Assembly: GCF_037622515.1 (NCBI RefSeq)
Contig: NZ_JBBJCN010000011.1
Span: 1 to 64,000, forward strand
Length of the DNA: 64,000 nucleotides
Direction: 5' to 3'
DNA from: Paradesertivirga superstes
GTDB taxonomy: Bacteria; Bacteroidota; Bacteroidia; Sphingobacteriales; Sphingobacteriaceae
Both the position numbers and the translations under genes were made by a program. This document shows, piece by piece, positions 28,768 through 37,107 of the stretch. The notes below the pieces were generated by a model. It saw only the letters and a program-made list of their open reading frames with translations. It did not search any database and had not been told where the DNA came from. Position 1 is the first letter of the stretch. Each line of letters starts with the position of its first letter.

Positions 28768-28825
28768 AAATAAAAGTGTTTTAAGAAAAAACTTAGAAGG
28801 TTAAAATGCCATCTAATTACACTGC

Positions 28826-29710
28826 TTAACTAAGTGTTGCGCTTTTAGTTTCAACAGAGCGGTTAACTTTTTTAACTAATCCCTGCAAAACGTTGCCGGG
28901 CCCCACTTCTGTAAAAGATGTAGCACCATCTTCAAGCATCTTTTGAACAGTTTGTGTCCAACGAACCGCCCCGGTCAATTGCGCACTTAGATTATGTTTA
29001 ATACTTTGCGGATTAGAATACGGCCTGGCATCGATGTTTTGATAAACCGGGCAGACTGGTTCTTTAATTATGGTCGATTCGATAGCAGATTCTAATGCTG
29101 CTCTGGCTGCTTCCATTAAAGGTGAATGAAACGCACCTCCCACGTTTAACTTCAGGGCTCTTTTGGCGCCGCGTTCAGTTAAGAGTACACACGCTTTATC
29201 CACACCCTCAATACTTCCGGATATTACTAATTGTCCCGGGCAATTGTAGTTTGCTGGGACTACAATTTCGCTAACCATCTGGCAAACATCTTCTACCGTG
29301 AAATCGTCAAGGCCTAAAATTGCGGCCATGGTAGAAGGTTGTATCTCACAAGCTTTCTGCATAGCATTTGCCCTTGCTGCAACCAGCCGTAAGCCATCTT
29401 CAAATGATAAAGCGCCAGCTGATACAAGAGCTGAAAATTCTCCAAGTGAATGTCCTGCAACCATGTCCGGTTTAAAATCTTTTCCAAGTGAATCAGCTAG
29501 AATAACAGAATGAAGAAAAATTGCGGGCTGTGTTACATTTGTTTGTTTTAGGTCTTCTTCTGTGCCATTAAACATGATATCTGTTATTCTAAAACCTAAA
29601 ATTTCATTAGCTTTTTCAAATAATTCTTTAGCCCGGTCAGAATGCTCGTAAAGATCCTTACCCATACCTGGAAATTGGGCTCCTTGTCCTGGAAATATAT
29701 ATGCTTTCAT
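28826..29710 (-). CDS. fabD: Malonyl-CoA:ACP transacylase
   Basis: Transfers malonyl from CoA to acyl carrier protein at the start of fatty-acid synthesis, in the cytoplasm. The N-terminal FPGQGAQFPGMG, the nucleophile Ser88 in GHSLGE and the catalytic His195 in GAFHSPLM are all present. The length of 294 residues is normal. It stands 104 bases downstream of folE on the same strand. Confidence 0.97.
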   Translation of the reverse strand: MKAYIFPGQGAQFPGMGKDLYEHSDRAKELFEKANEILGFRITDIMFNGTEEDLKQTNVTQPAIFLHSVILADSLGKDFKPDMVAGHSLGEFSALVSAGALSFEDGLRLVAARANAMQKACEIQPSTMAAILGLDDFTVEDVCQMVSEIVVPANYNCPGQLVISGSIEGVDKACVLLTERGAKRALKLNVGGAFHSPLMEAARAALESAIESTIIKEPVCPVYQNIDARPYSNPQSIKHNLSAQLTGAVRWTQTVQKMLEDGATSFTEVGPGNVLQGLVKKVNRSVETKSATLS

Positions 29711-29814
29711 ACGTTTATTTTACACAAAGGCATAAAACTTTACTGACGTTTTTTGCCTTCGATGTCTGTTAAAAGTGTTTATAAATTAGTTTTTTGGTGG
29801 ACTTGATCCGCCAA

Positions 29815-30456
29815 TTAATCCAAACTTGCAGTAATTAATCTTAAAAATTCAGCCCGTGTTTTTTCGTCTACGAATGCACCTGTAAATGCCGAAGTTGTGG
29901 TTACTGAGTTTTGCTTCTGAATTCCCCGCATTGACATGCAAAGATGTTTACATTCAATTACCACAGCTACACCAAGGGGTTCTAAAGTGTTTTGAATGCA
30001 GTCTCTTATTTCGTTAGTTAAACGTTCCTGTACCTGTAGCCGTCTTGAGTAAGCATCCACCACACGCGGGATTTTACTAAGGCCAACGATATGTCCGTTT
30101 GGGATATATGCCACATGTGCTTTCCCGAAAAACGGCAACATATGATGCTCACACATGGAATAAACTTCTATGTCTTTTACTACGACCATCTGGCTGTATT
30201 CTTCTTTAAACATAGCACTTTTCAAAATCTCTTCAGGTTTTAAATCATAACCGTGAGTTAAAAATTGTAAAGCCTTGGCTACACGTTCGGGGGTTTTGAT
30301 AAGTCCTTCACGGGATGCATCTTCACCCAGATCGGTTAAGATTGCACCGTAATGATCTGCTATCCGGTGAATCTTGTCCGGATTATACCTGTCAATTTTA
30401 CTATAGCCATCCAGTTCATTACCTTCAGCAGTTTGATTTATCTGGTCTTCGTTCAT
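29815..30456 (-). CDS. folE: GTP cyclohydrolase I
   Basis: Converts GTP to 7,8-dihydroneopterin triphosphate, the first step of folate and of queuosine precursor synthesis. The zinc ligands are visible: Cys102 and His105 in MCEHHMLPFFG, and Cys173 in CKHLCMSMRG. Length 213. It is 11 bases downstream of queD, and its product feeds QueD, so the two form a functional operon. Confidence 0.97.
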   Translation of the reverse strand: MNEDQINQTAEGNELDGYSKIDRYNPDKIHRIADHYGAILTDLGEDASREGLIKTPERVAKALQFLTHGYDLKPEEILKSAMFKEEYSQMVVVKDIEVYSMCEHHMLPFFGKAHVAYIPNGHIVGLSKIPRVVDAYSRRLQVQERLTNEIRDCIQNTLEPLGVAVVIECKHLCMSMRGIQKQNSVTTTSAFTGAFVDEKTRAEFLRLITASLD

Positions 30457-30467
30457 TCTTTTAAATG

Positions 30468-30881
30468 CTATTCGCCAAAATATTCAACATAATTATTCTC
30501 TGTTTCACAAAGTTTAATTTTATGCATTTGCACTCCTAATGCTTCGATATGTGGTTTCAGCTGATTGAAAATTTCAATAGCTAAAATTTCTGTAGAGGCC
30601 ATTTTCCCTTTCATGAAATCCACATCCAGATTAACATTTTTATGGTCAAGTTTATCCGTAACATATGTAAGTATAATCTGCTTAAGCACTTTTAAATCAA
30701 TCACAAAGCCCGTTTTTGGATCAACTTCACCTTTTACAGTAACGAAAAGCTCATAATTATGTCCGTGCCAATTAGGATTTGAGCATTTGCCGAAAACTTC
30801 CATGTTTTCTTCAAGGCTCCATTCTTCTCTGAATAGTTTGTGCGCAGCATTAAATCGTTCTCTGCGTGTAATGTATATCAT
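30468..30881 (-). CDS. queD: 6-carboxytetrahydropterin synthase / 6-pyruvoyl-tetrahydropterin synthase homologue
   Basis: Converts dihydroneopterin triphosphate to 6-carboxy-tetrahydropterin for 7-deazaguanine (queuosine) synthesis. Zinc histidines are His14 (FNAAHKLF), His39 and His41 (NWHGHNY), and the catalytic Cys is Cys33 in GKCSNPN. The GEVDPKTGFVIDL segment resembles the eukaryotic PTPS form, so tetrahydropterin synthesis cannot be excluded. It is the first gene of a queD-folE operon with a clear promoter at 30900-30933. Confidence 0.92.
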   Translation of the reverse strand: MIYITRRERFNAAHKLFREEWSLEENMEVFGKCSNPNWHGHNYELFVTVKGEVDPKTGFVIDLKVLKQIILTYVTDKLDHKNVNLDVDFMKGKMASTEILAIEIFNQLKPHIEALGVQMHKIKLCETENNYVEYFGE

Positions 30882-30899
30882 TTTTTTCTGTTAAAGAGG

Positions 30900-30933
30900 C
30901 AAATATACTTAAACTGTACCCAAGCATGGCAAA
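30900..30933 (-). promoter_or_regulatory. Promoter of queD-folE
   Basis: On the minus strand, TTTG (30930-30933), a 22-base spacer and TATATTTG (30900-30907). The -7 element ends 18 bases before the queD ATG, predicting a very short leader. The spacer is about two bases longer than the usual one. Confidence 0.65.
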
Positions 30934-31067
30934 TCAAATATCTGCATTTTGTAAATTGCGACCTGAAATCGTTAAATGCATACCGCTTGCGCCACCGACA
31001 AATACAGAGTGCAAGTAAACGAATGAGTTTTTTGCATACAGCATAAGCTTAATAATTATACTTTGAG

Positions 31068-31694
31068 ATGAAAATATTGCTGGTAGCAGCCACGGCTTTA
31101 GAAATAGACCCTATTTTATCGGATATAAAATCTTTGGAATTAAATGGCAACATAATTGATTCGCTTATAACAGGGGTTGGAATGACGGCTACTGCATATG
31201 CCCTGGGGAAAACCCTGGCTTTAAGTAAATATGATTTAGCCATTAATGCGGGTATTGCCGGTGCTTTTGATCGTTCATTAAAAATCGGGGACGTCGTTTT
31301 GGTTTCTTCGGATTGCTTTGCGGAGCTGGGAGCAGAAGATGGAAATGATTTTTTGACACTTGATAAGCTTGGTCTGGGTAAATCTGATGTAGAGGGATTG
31401 CTCCCTTTTAAAAATTCCTTTACAGCTAGCTTGCAAGAGGTTAAATCGATTACCGTAAATAAAGTTCACGGCAATGATGAAAGTATTAATTCTACAATTA
31501 GCCGGTTAAATCCGCATATTGAGAGTATGGAGGGTGCCGCTTTTTTCTACTCATGTAACCAGGAAAGCATTCCTTGCATACAATTGAGAGCAATTTCTAA
31601 TTATGTAGAACGCCGCAATTGTAATAATTGGAATATACCTCTTGCAGTAAATAACCTAAATGATACCTTAATGGACTTGTTAAAAAAGATGTGA
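31068..31694 (+). CDS. mqnB: Futalosine hydrolase
   Basis: Splits futalosine to hypoxanthine and dehypoxanthine futalosine in the alternative menaquinone pathway. It is a 208-residue member of the nucleoside phosphorylase-like fold. MKILLVAATALEIDPI opens the protein, AINAGIAGAFD forms the substrate loop and SMEGAAFFYSC carries the purine-site Glu. Its TGA stop overlaps the mqnD ATG (TGATG), so translation is probably coupled. Confidence 0.94.
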   Translation: MKILLVAATALEIDPILSDIKSLELNGNIIDSLITGVGMTATAYALGKTLALSKYDLAINAGIAGAFDRSLKIGDVVLVSSDCFAELGAEDGNDFLTLDKLGLGKSDVEGLLPFKNSFTASLQEVKSITVNKVHGNDESINSTISRLNPHIESMEGAAFFYSCNQESIPCIQLRAISNYVERRNCNNWNIPLAVNNLNDTLMDLLKKM

Positions 31695-32560
31695 TGAAAT
31701 TAACTTTAGGATTTTCTCCCTGCCCAAACGACACCTTTATTTTTGATGCTTTAATTCATAAAAAAATTGATACCGAAGGACTGGAATTTAAGATATCTTA
31801 TGATGATGTGGAAACCCTTAACAAAAAGGCTTTTGGCAATGAACTTGATATTACCAAACTCAGTTTCCATGCGTTTGCTCATGTTGCAAACAATTATGCC
31901 TTATTAGACGCCGGGAGTGCATTGGGTTTTGGTGTTGGGCCACTCTTGCTCTCTAAGCGTCCGGTCAGCGATCACCAGTCTCTGGTCTCCAGTCTTAAAG
32001 TAGGTATTCCAGGGAAGTATACTACCGCTAATTTTCTTTTAAGTTTGGCATATCCGCAACTTACTGATAAAGTAGAGATGGTGTTTTCTGAAATAGAGGA
32101 TGCCTTGCTCAATGGTGAAATTGATTTGGGACTAATCATTCATGAAAATCGGTTTACATACCTGGAGAAAGGCCTCTATAAAGTTCTTGATCTGGGAGAG
32201 TTTTGGGAAAAAGAAACAGGAGGCGCTATTCCTTTAGGTGGTATTGTGATAAAACGCGAACTCCCGGAAGATGTTAAATTAAAGGTAAACAGAGTTTTAC
32301 AGCGTAGTGTTGAATTTGCGTTTGCAAACCCGAAATCAGGCCTGGCATTTATTCGTTCTCATGCCCAGTCCATGGATGAAAGTGTGATGTATAAACATAT
32401 AGAACTATACGTGAATAAATATTCCATAGATTTGGGGCAGGAAGGCCGAAAAGCAATTGAACTCCTTTTTGAGAAAGCTCAAAGTTTGGGGATTATTCCG
32501 GAAATTAAAGAAGACTTATTTTTAAATCACTCTCCTTTTAAGGGGTTATTGAACTTATGA
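31694..32560 (+). CDS. mqnD: 1,4-dihydroxy-6-naphthoate synthase
   Basis: Converts cyclic dehypoxanthine futalosine to 1,4-dihydroxy-6-naphthoate, the naphthoquinone ring of menaquinone. The family start motif GFSPCPNDTFIFDAL is present, followed by the periplasmic-binding-protein-like fold with KVGIPGKYTTANFLL and GAIPLGGIVIKRE. ATG 31694 overlaps the mqnB stop, so I prefer it to the GTG one codon upstream. Its TGA overlaps the hldD ATG (ATGA). Confidence 0.96.
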   Translation: MKLTLGFSPCPNDTFIFDALIHKKIDTEGLEFKISYDDVETLNKKAFGNELDITKLSFHAFAHVANNYALLDAGSALGFGVGPLLLSKRPVSDHQSLVSSLKVGIPGKYTTANFLLSLAYPQLTDKVEMVFSEIEDALLNGEIDLGLIIHENRFTYLEKGLYKVLDLGEFWEKETGGAIPLGGIVIKRELPEDVKLKVNRVLQRSVEFAFANPKSGLAFIRSHAQSMDESVMYKHIELYVNKYSIDLGQEGRKAIELLFEKAQSLGIIPEIKEDLFLNHSPFKGLLNL

Positions 32561-33522
32561 TAATAATTACAGGTGCTGCCGGATTTATAGGAAGTTGTTT
32601 AGTGCATAAACTTAACAGCGAAGGGTACAATGATTTGGTTCTGGTCGACGATTTTTCAGATGCGGAACAAAATAAGAATTTTGAAGGCAAACGTTTTTCA
32701 AAAAAGGTTGAGCGCGATGATTTTGTAGAATGGCTCAAAGAAAATCATCTTCATGTACAGTTTGTATTCCACTTAGGCGCAAGAACAGATACTACCGAAT
32801 TTGATTATGATTTATTAAACAGGTTGAATCTGGACTATACAAAGGACGTTTGGCGCACCTGCGTTCAATTTGGGCTCCCTTTAGTTTACGCATCTTCAGC
32901 AGCGACATACGGTTTAGGTGAAGAAGGATATGATGATGATGAATCCAGACTTGAGCAATTAAAACCGCTTAACCCTTACGGTGATTCAAAAAATGATTTT
33001 GACATCTGGGCTGTAAAGCAAGAGCGTAAACCATTCTTTTGGGCTGGATTAAAGTTCTTTAATGTCTATGGTCCTAATGAATATCATAAGGGCCGCATGG
33101 CTTCAGTTATATTTCATACCTATAATCAGATAATTAAATCAGGAGAGATGAAACTGTTTCAATCTCACAATCCTGAATTTAAGGATGGGGAGCAAATGCG
33201 TGATTTTGTTTATGTAAAAGATGTGGTTGAGGTGATGTATTTCCTTATGCATCATCGTAAGGATTCTGGGATTTATAATCTTGGTTCCGGGAAGGCCCGT
33301 ACATTTTTAGACCTGGCTAAGAATACTTTTAAAGCATTAGGAAAAGAACCAAAAATTCAATTTATTCCAACACCAGAAGATATCCGCGACAAATATCAGT
33401 ATTTCACTGAGGCAAAGATGGATAAACTTACCGTGATCGGATATCATAAGCCTTTTTCAAGCCTGGAAGAAGGCGTTGATGACTATGTTAAAAATTATTT
33501 GAGTGAAGGCAAATATTTATAA
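32557..33522 (+). CDS. hldD: ADP-L-glycero-D-manno-heptose 6-epimerase
   Basis: Interconverts ADP-D,D- and ADP-L,D-heptose for the lipopolysaccharide core (also called rfaD). The NADP-binding GAAGFIGS (residues 6-13), ASSAATYGLG, the catalytic Tyr/Lys in NPYGDSK and FFNVYGPNEYHKGRMAS are typical of HldD rather than other epimerases. Length 321. It overlaps mqnD by four bases (ATGA) and ends the operon at a strong hairpin. Confidence 0.94.
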   Translation: MIIITGAAGFIGSCLVHKLNSEGYNDLVLVDDFSDAEQNKNFEGKRFSKKVERDDFVEWLKENHLHVQFVFHLGARTDTTEFDYDLLNRLNLDYTKDVWRTCVQFGLPLVYASSAATYGLGEEGYDDDESRLEQLKPLNPYGDSKNDFDIWAVKQERKPFFWAGLKFFNVYGPNEYHKGRMASVIFHTYNQIIKSGEMKLFQSHNPEFKDGEQMRDFVYVKDVVEVMYFLMHHRKDSGIYNLGSGKARTFLDLAKNTFKALGKEPKIQFIPTPEDIRDKYQYFTEAKMDKLTVIGYHKPFSSLEEGVDDYVKNYLSEGKYL

Positions 33523-33561
33523 ATTGTTTGCCTTAAGATTGTAATCAGCTGAATTTGAGGT

Positions 33562-33605
33562 AATAAAAAAGGGAAAAATGATTTGTCATTTTTCCCTTTT
33601 TTATT
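33562..33605. terminator. Strong bidirectional terminator between hldD and gldJ
   Basis: A perfect 20-bp stem with loop TTTG, GC core AAGGGAAAAATGA, and A-run/T-run flanks that serve both strands. It lies between two convergent stops. Confidence 0.9.
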
Positions 33606-33619
33606 CAAAGTTTTAAGTG

Positions 33620-35218
33620 TTATTTAATTTTTTTCGGCGCTTTAGAAGCGGGTTTTGAAAATTGGGGTTTCCCTTTAGAACTGATCTCAGCTGATCCAAC
33701 CATACTCATAGCACAACGGAACCCGATTTCGGCGCTGGTTTCATCTTGTTGTAAAAAGCGGCGTGTTCCAGGATTTAACCAGTATGCTCTATCGTTCCAT
33801 GATCCTCCTTTGTAAACTTTAGAACGATCATTTACAAGAGTTGTAACTCCATATAAATCCTGGTTAACAGAATCCACATGTCCCCTGAAATCAGGATTGT
33901 AGGCTTTACCTGCAATTGCTGACTTAGCAGCCGTACTATCAACACCGCCGTTCAATTCGGCCCATGTTTGTTTTTTTCGGGATGGAGCAGGATCTTTTAT
34001 AGGGCGTCCGTATTTATCCTTAGCATAAATGCCTTTGGATTTATCCTCTAAACGCTTGTCTACATACTGATTTCCCCTGAAAGGGTTAAAATCTTCAACA
34101 TCTTCAAAGGATAGCTTGCGATAGGTATCGCCTGTCCATTCGCTGACATTTCCTGCCATGTTATACAGCCCAAAATCATTTGGCATAAACGCGGTAACTG
34201 GTCCGGTTATTTCAAACTTATCATTCAAATAGCCTCCGGTTCCCATGTTATCACCATTACCACGTTTAAAGTTGGCCATAATTAAACCCTGGGTTTTCTT
34301 TTTATTAGACCTGACACCAAGACCATTCCACGGATAAATTTTTCCGTCTTCAATGTTTTCAAATTCTGTATTTCCGGCAAGTGATAAAGCAGCATATTCC
34401 CATTCAGCTTCAGTTGGTAAGCGGTAAGGTTGCTTTAATACACCATCCTCGAGCCTGACAGGTCTGCGGGCTCCGCCTTTACCTTGAGCTGCAGCACTTG
34501 GATTAAGATCTTTAGGCATTTTTTTACCATCAATACCTTCACCCTGATATTGCCCATTTAAATAGATGTCTGTATTGAAAGGTTCTCCGGATGCAGAAGC
34601 GGTAGTAGTAGATTTGCCTTTACCCCCGCCAGCCAGCGTTTTATAATCAACTAGAATTCCTCTCTCCCTTAAAATGTTTTCGTTAACCCGGTCTGTCCGC
34701 CATTCTGTATAAGCATTAGCCTGTTCCCAGCTGATACCAACTACAGGGTAATCCTGGAATGCAGGGTGACGCATATAATTATTTACATAAGGCTCATTGT
34801 ATGAAAGAGGTCTGCGCCAAACCAAGCTGTCAGGTACCGCATTGTAATAGTATTCAAGATCCTCAGGAAAGGTCCTTTTAATCCAATATAAATATTCCAG
34901 CCAGTCAACATTCGCTACTTCTGTTTCATCCATATAAAAAGAAGCCACTGTTACACGGCGCCTTAAATTATCGTATTCGTAAGCCAGATCCTGATTTAAA
35001 CTTCCGCCCATAACAAAAGTACCACCTTCTATGGCAATTAATCCCGGACCCGGCCCTGGCTTCGTTTTTTTAGCTACCGAAAATCCACCATTATACTTGT
35101 TGTTGTATTTCCAGCCGGTTTTTGAAGAGCTTTCACTACTTTTTTTGCTTTTACACGCTGTTCCCAAAATCCCCAATATCAGCAGTCCCGTGGTAAAAAT
35201 TATAGATATTCTTTTCAT
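33620..35218 (-). CDS. gldJ: Gliding motility / type IX secretion lipoprotein GldJ
   Basis: An outer-membrane lipoprotein needed for type IX secretion and, in gliding species, motility. The lipobox is LGTAC with Cys22. After a short Ser/Lys linker comes GWKYNNKYNGGF, a GldJ hallmark, and then a formylglycine-generating-enzyme (SUMF1)-like domain with EGGTFVMGG, DETEVANVDWLEYL, LPTEAEWEYAA, GNVSEWTGD and YKGGSWNDRAYWLNPGTRRFL. GldK shares this domain but lacks the N-terminal segment, so GldJ is the better call. Length 532. It is divergent from porV across 221 bases. Confidence 0.92.
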   Translation of the reverse strand: MKRISIIFTTGLLILGILGTACKSKKSSESSSKTGWKYNNKYNGGFSVAKKTKPGPGPGLIAIEGGTFVMGGSLNQDLAYEYDNLRRRVTVASFYMDETEVANVDWLEYLYWIKRTFPEDLEYYYNAVPDSLVWRRPLSYNEPYVNNYMRHPAFQDYPVVGISWEQANAYTEWRTDRVNENILRERGILVDYKTLAGGGKGKSTTTASASGEPFNTDIYLNGQYQGEGIDGKKMPKDLNPSAAAQGKGGARRPVRLEDGVLKQPYRLPTEAEWEYAALSLAGNTEFENIEDGKIYPWNGLGVRSNKKKTQGLIMANFKRGNGDNMGTGGYLNDKFEITGPVTAFMPNDFGLYNMAGNVSEWTGDTYRKLSFEDVEDFNPFRGNQYVDKRLEDKSKGIYAKDKYGRPIKDPAPSRKKQTWAELNGGVDSTAAKSAIAGKAYNPDFRGHVDSVNQDLYGVTTLVNDRSKVYKGGSWNDRAYWLNPGTRRFLQQDETSAEIGFRCAMSMVGSAEISSKGKPQFSKPASKAPKKIK

Positions 35219-35399
35219 CTTGAATAAATGAGCATTAATTTTTTAAAAATAACCATTAATCATTGAGCTACCAAAATTGATAAATTATTGATATTTCAGT
35301 TTAATAGAATAACTTATACGACTGAAGCGTTTGATGAGTTACAAATAATCCGATTTAAACATTTTGTCCAAAAAAAGGGATGATTTTGCAGCATATGCT

Positions 35400-35407
35400 T
35401 AAGTTTG
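35400..35407 (+). promoter_or_regulatory. Possible -7 element (TAAGTTTG) of porV
   Basis: An exact TAnnTTTG match 32 bases before the porV ATG. The nearest TTTG upstream (35385) is only 11 bases away, so the -33 box is unclear. Confidence 0.4.
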
Positions 35408-35439
35408 GGTGCTAGTTATAAATTTAATACTTTTAATGC

Positions 35440-36624
35440 ATGATTATTCCTTATGTGAAACTTTTAATTAGTTTTTCGCTTTTAATTGTTTCTTTTAATT
35501 GTTTCGCACAAGTTGGTGGACCAGATGAGCCTGAAACGGATGGTAGAACAGGTTCTGGTCTCATTATCACAGGAGTTCCCTTTCTGTTAATTGCTCCGGA
35601 TGCCCGTTCGGGAGCAATGGGAGATGCAGGAGCTGCCCTGTCTCCGGACGCAAACTCCATTCACTGGAACCCCGCAAAGCTGGCTTTTATCGAAGATAAA
35701 AATGGGATATCGCTGTCTTATAGTCCCTGGCTTCAGCGTTTGGTACCTGATATTAATCTTGCATATCTTTCTGCTTACCATCGGATTGACGACAGAAATA
35801 CTGTTGGAGCGTCATTACGTTATTTTTCGCTTGGTCAAATACAATTAACTGATATAAACGGTACTGCTACCGGGGAATATAACCCTAATGAATTTGCACT
35901 CGATGGAACTCTGGCACGGCAGTTCGGCGAGAATTTCTCACTGGGTACCGCGATCCGGTTTATTTATTCAAATCTTGCTAACGGACAATTTTCTTCGGGT
36001 CAGCAGACTAAGCCGGGAACTGCTTTGGCTGCAGATGTCTCCGGTTATTTTAAAAAAGAGACTTTGCTTTTTGGTTCCGATGCCAGAATCGCTCTTGGAC
36101 TTAATATTTCTAATATCGGGAATAAGATAAGCTATACAGATGGAGGACAGAAAATATTTCTTCCCACCAATTTTAAATTGGGAGGTGCAACTACCTTTCT
36201 GAATGGCTTAAGTGAATTTACACTTGCACTGGATTTCAATAAATTATTGGTCCCCACGCCACCCATAATTGACAATGAAGGAAAAATTATTGCCGGAAAG
36301 GATCCTGACCGATCTGTACCTGCGGGTATATTTGGCTCCTTTTCTGATGCACCTGGCGGCTTTTCTGAAGAATTACATGAAATAAACTATTCGCTTGGTA
36401 TGGAGTATTGGTACAATAAGCAATTTGCCTTACGCACGGGTTACTTTTATGAACATCCAGATAAAGGAAACCGTCAATATGTGACAATAGGGGCGGGGTT
36501 GCGATACAATGTGTTTAATCTGGATTTCGCCTATCTTTTGGCGAATCAGCAAAAAAGTCCGCTGGCCAATACCCTGCGTTTTTCCCTTGTCTTTAATTTT
36601 TCCGCCGATAAAAATGCGAATTAA
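35440..36624 (+). CDS. porV: Type IX secretion outer-membrane protein PorV
   Basis: A 14-strand barrel of the FadL fold that shuttles type IX cargo from the Sov translocon to the cell-surface attachment complex (also called LptO). A signal peptide (ending near CFAQ, residue 24) leads to TGVPFLLIAPDARSGAMGDAG and SIHWNPAKLAF, the diagnostic N-terminal blocks. The C-terminus ends in strands LRYNVFNLDFAYLL and LRFSLVFNFS. Length 394. The end overlaps ispF by 11 bases. The typical neighbour porU is absent here. Confidence 0.95.
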   Translation: MIIPYVKLLISFSLLIVSFNCFAQVGGPDEPETDGRTGSGLIITGVPFLLIAPDARSGAMGDAGAALSPDANSIHWNPAKLAFIEDKNGISLSYSPWLQRLVPDINLAYLSAYHRIDDRNTVGASLRYFSLGQIQLTDINGTATGEYNPNEFALDGTLARQFGENFSLGTAIRFIYSNLANGQFSSGQQTKPGTALAADVSGYFKKETLLFGSDARIALGLNISNIGNKISYTDGGQKIFLPTNFKLGGATTFLNGLSEFTLALDFNKLLVPTPPIIDNEGKIIAGKDPDRSVPAGIFGSFSDAPGGFSEELHEINYSLGMEYWYNKQFALRTGYFYEHPDKGNRQYVTIGAGLRYNVFNLDFAYLLANQQKSPLANTLRFSLVFNFSADKNAN

Positions 36625-37090
36625 AGTAGGTTTCGGATTTGATGTACATCAGTTAAAGAAGCATCACCCTTTTATTTTAGGCGGCGTTAACCTTGAACAT
36701 CATTCAGGGGCATTCGGTCATTCTGATGCTGATGTATTAGTACATGCCATATGCGATGCTTTACTGGGGGCTGCAAATCTTAGAGATATCGGGTACCATT
36801 TTTCAAATACCGATGATCGGTGGAAAGGTATAAGCAGTTTAATCCTCTTAGCTGAATGTGTTAGACTGCTTGATGAAAAAGGCTGGAGAGTAGGCAATGT
36901 GGATGCTATGATCTGTCTTGAAGCCCCAAAAATCAATCCTCATGTTCCTGAAATGAAAAAGAACATTTCTGAGGCTATGAATTTATCTTTAGATGATATA
37001 TCAATAAAAGCAACAACCAATGAAACGATGGGTTTTGTAGGCAGACAAGAAGGGATTGTAGCTTATGCTGTTTGCCTTATAGAAAAATAA
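36614..37090 (+). CDS. ispF: 2-C-methyl-D-erythritol 2,4-cyclodiphosphate synthase
   Basis: Cyclises CDP-ME 2-phosphate in the MEP isoprenoid pathway, as a cytoplasmic trimer. Metal ligands are Asp10 and His12 (GFGFDVHQL) and His44 in GHSDADVLVH. The 158-residue length is right when starting at ATG 36614; the frame runs up to 36509, but that part has no family sequence. The start lies inside porV, 11 bases before its stop end, so translation may be coupled. Confidence 0.96.
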   Translation: MRIKVGFGFDVHQLKKHHPFILGGVNLEHHSGAFGHSDADVLVHAICDALLGAANLRDIGYHFSNTDDRWKGISSLILLAECVRLLDEKGWRVGNVDAMICLEAPKINPHVPEMKKNISEAMNLSLDDISIKATTNETMGFVGRQEGIVAYAVCLIEK

Positions 37091-37107
37091 GGATAAGCCG
37101 GAACCAC

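Noticed and set aside
31055..31067. TATACTTTG just before mqnB as a promoter
   Set aside because: The spacing in the element is off by one base and it lies only a few bases before the ATG, so the transcript would lack a leader.
36509..36613. Upstream extension of ispF to the start of its open frame
   Set aside because: The extension lies inside porV and has no IspF sequence; ATG 36614 gives the normal length and N-terminus.
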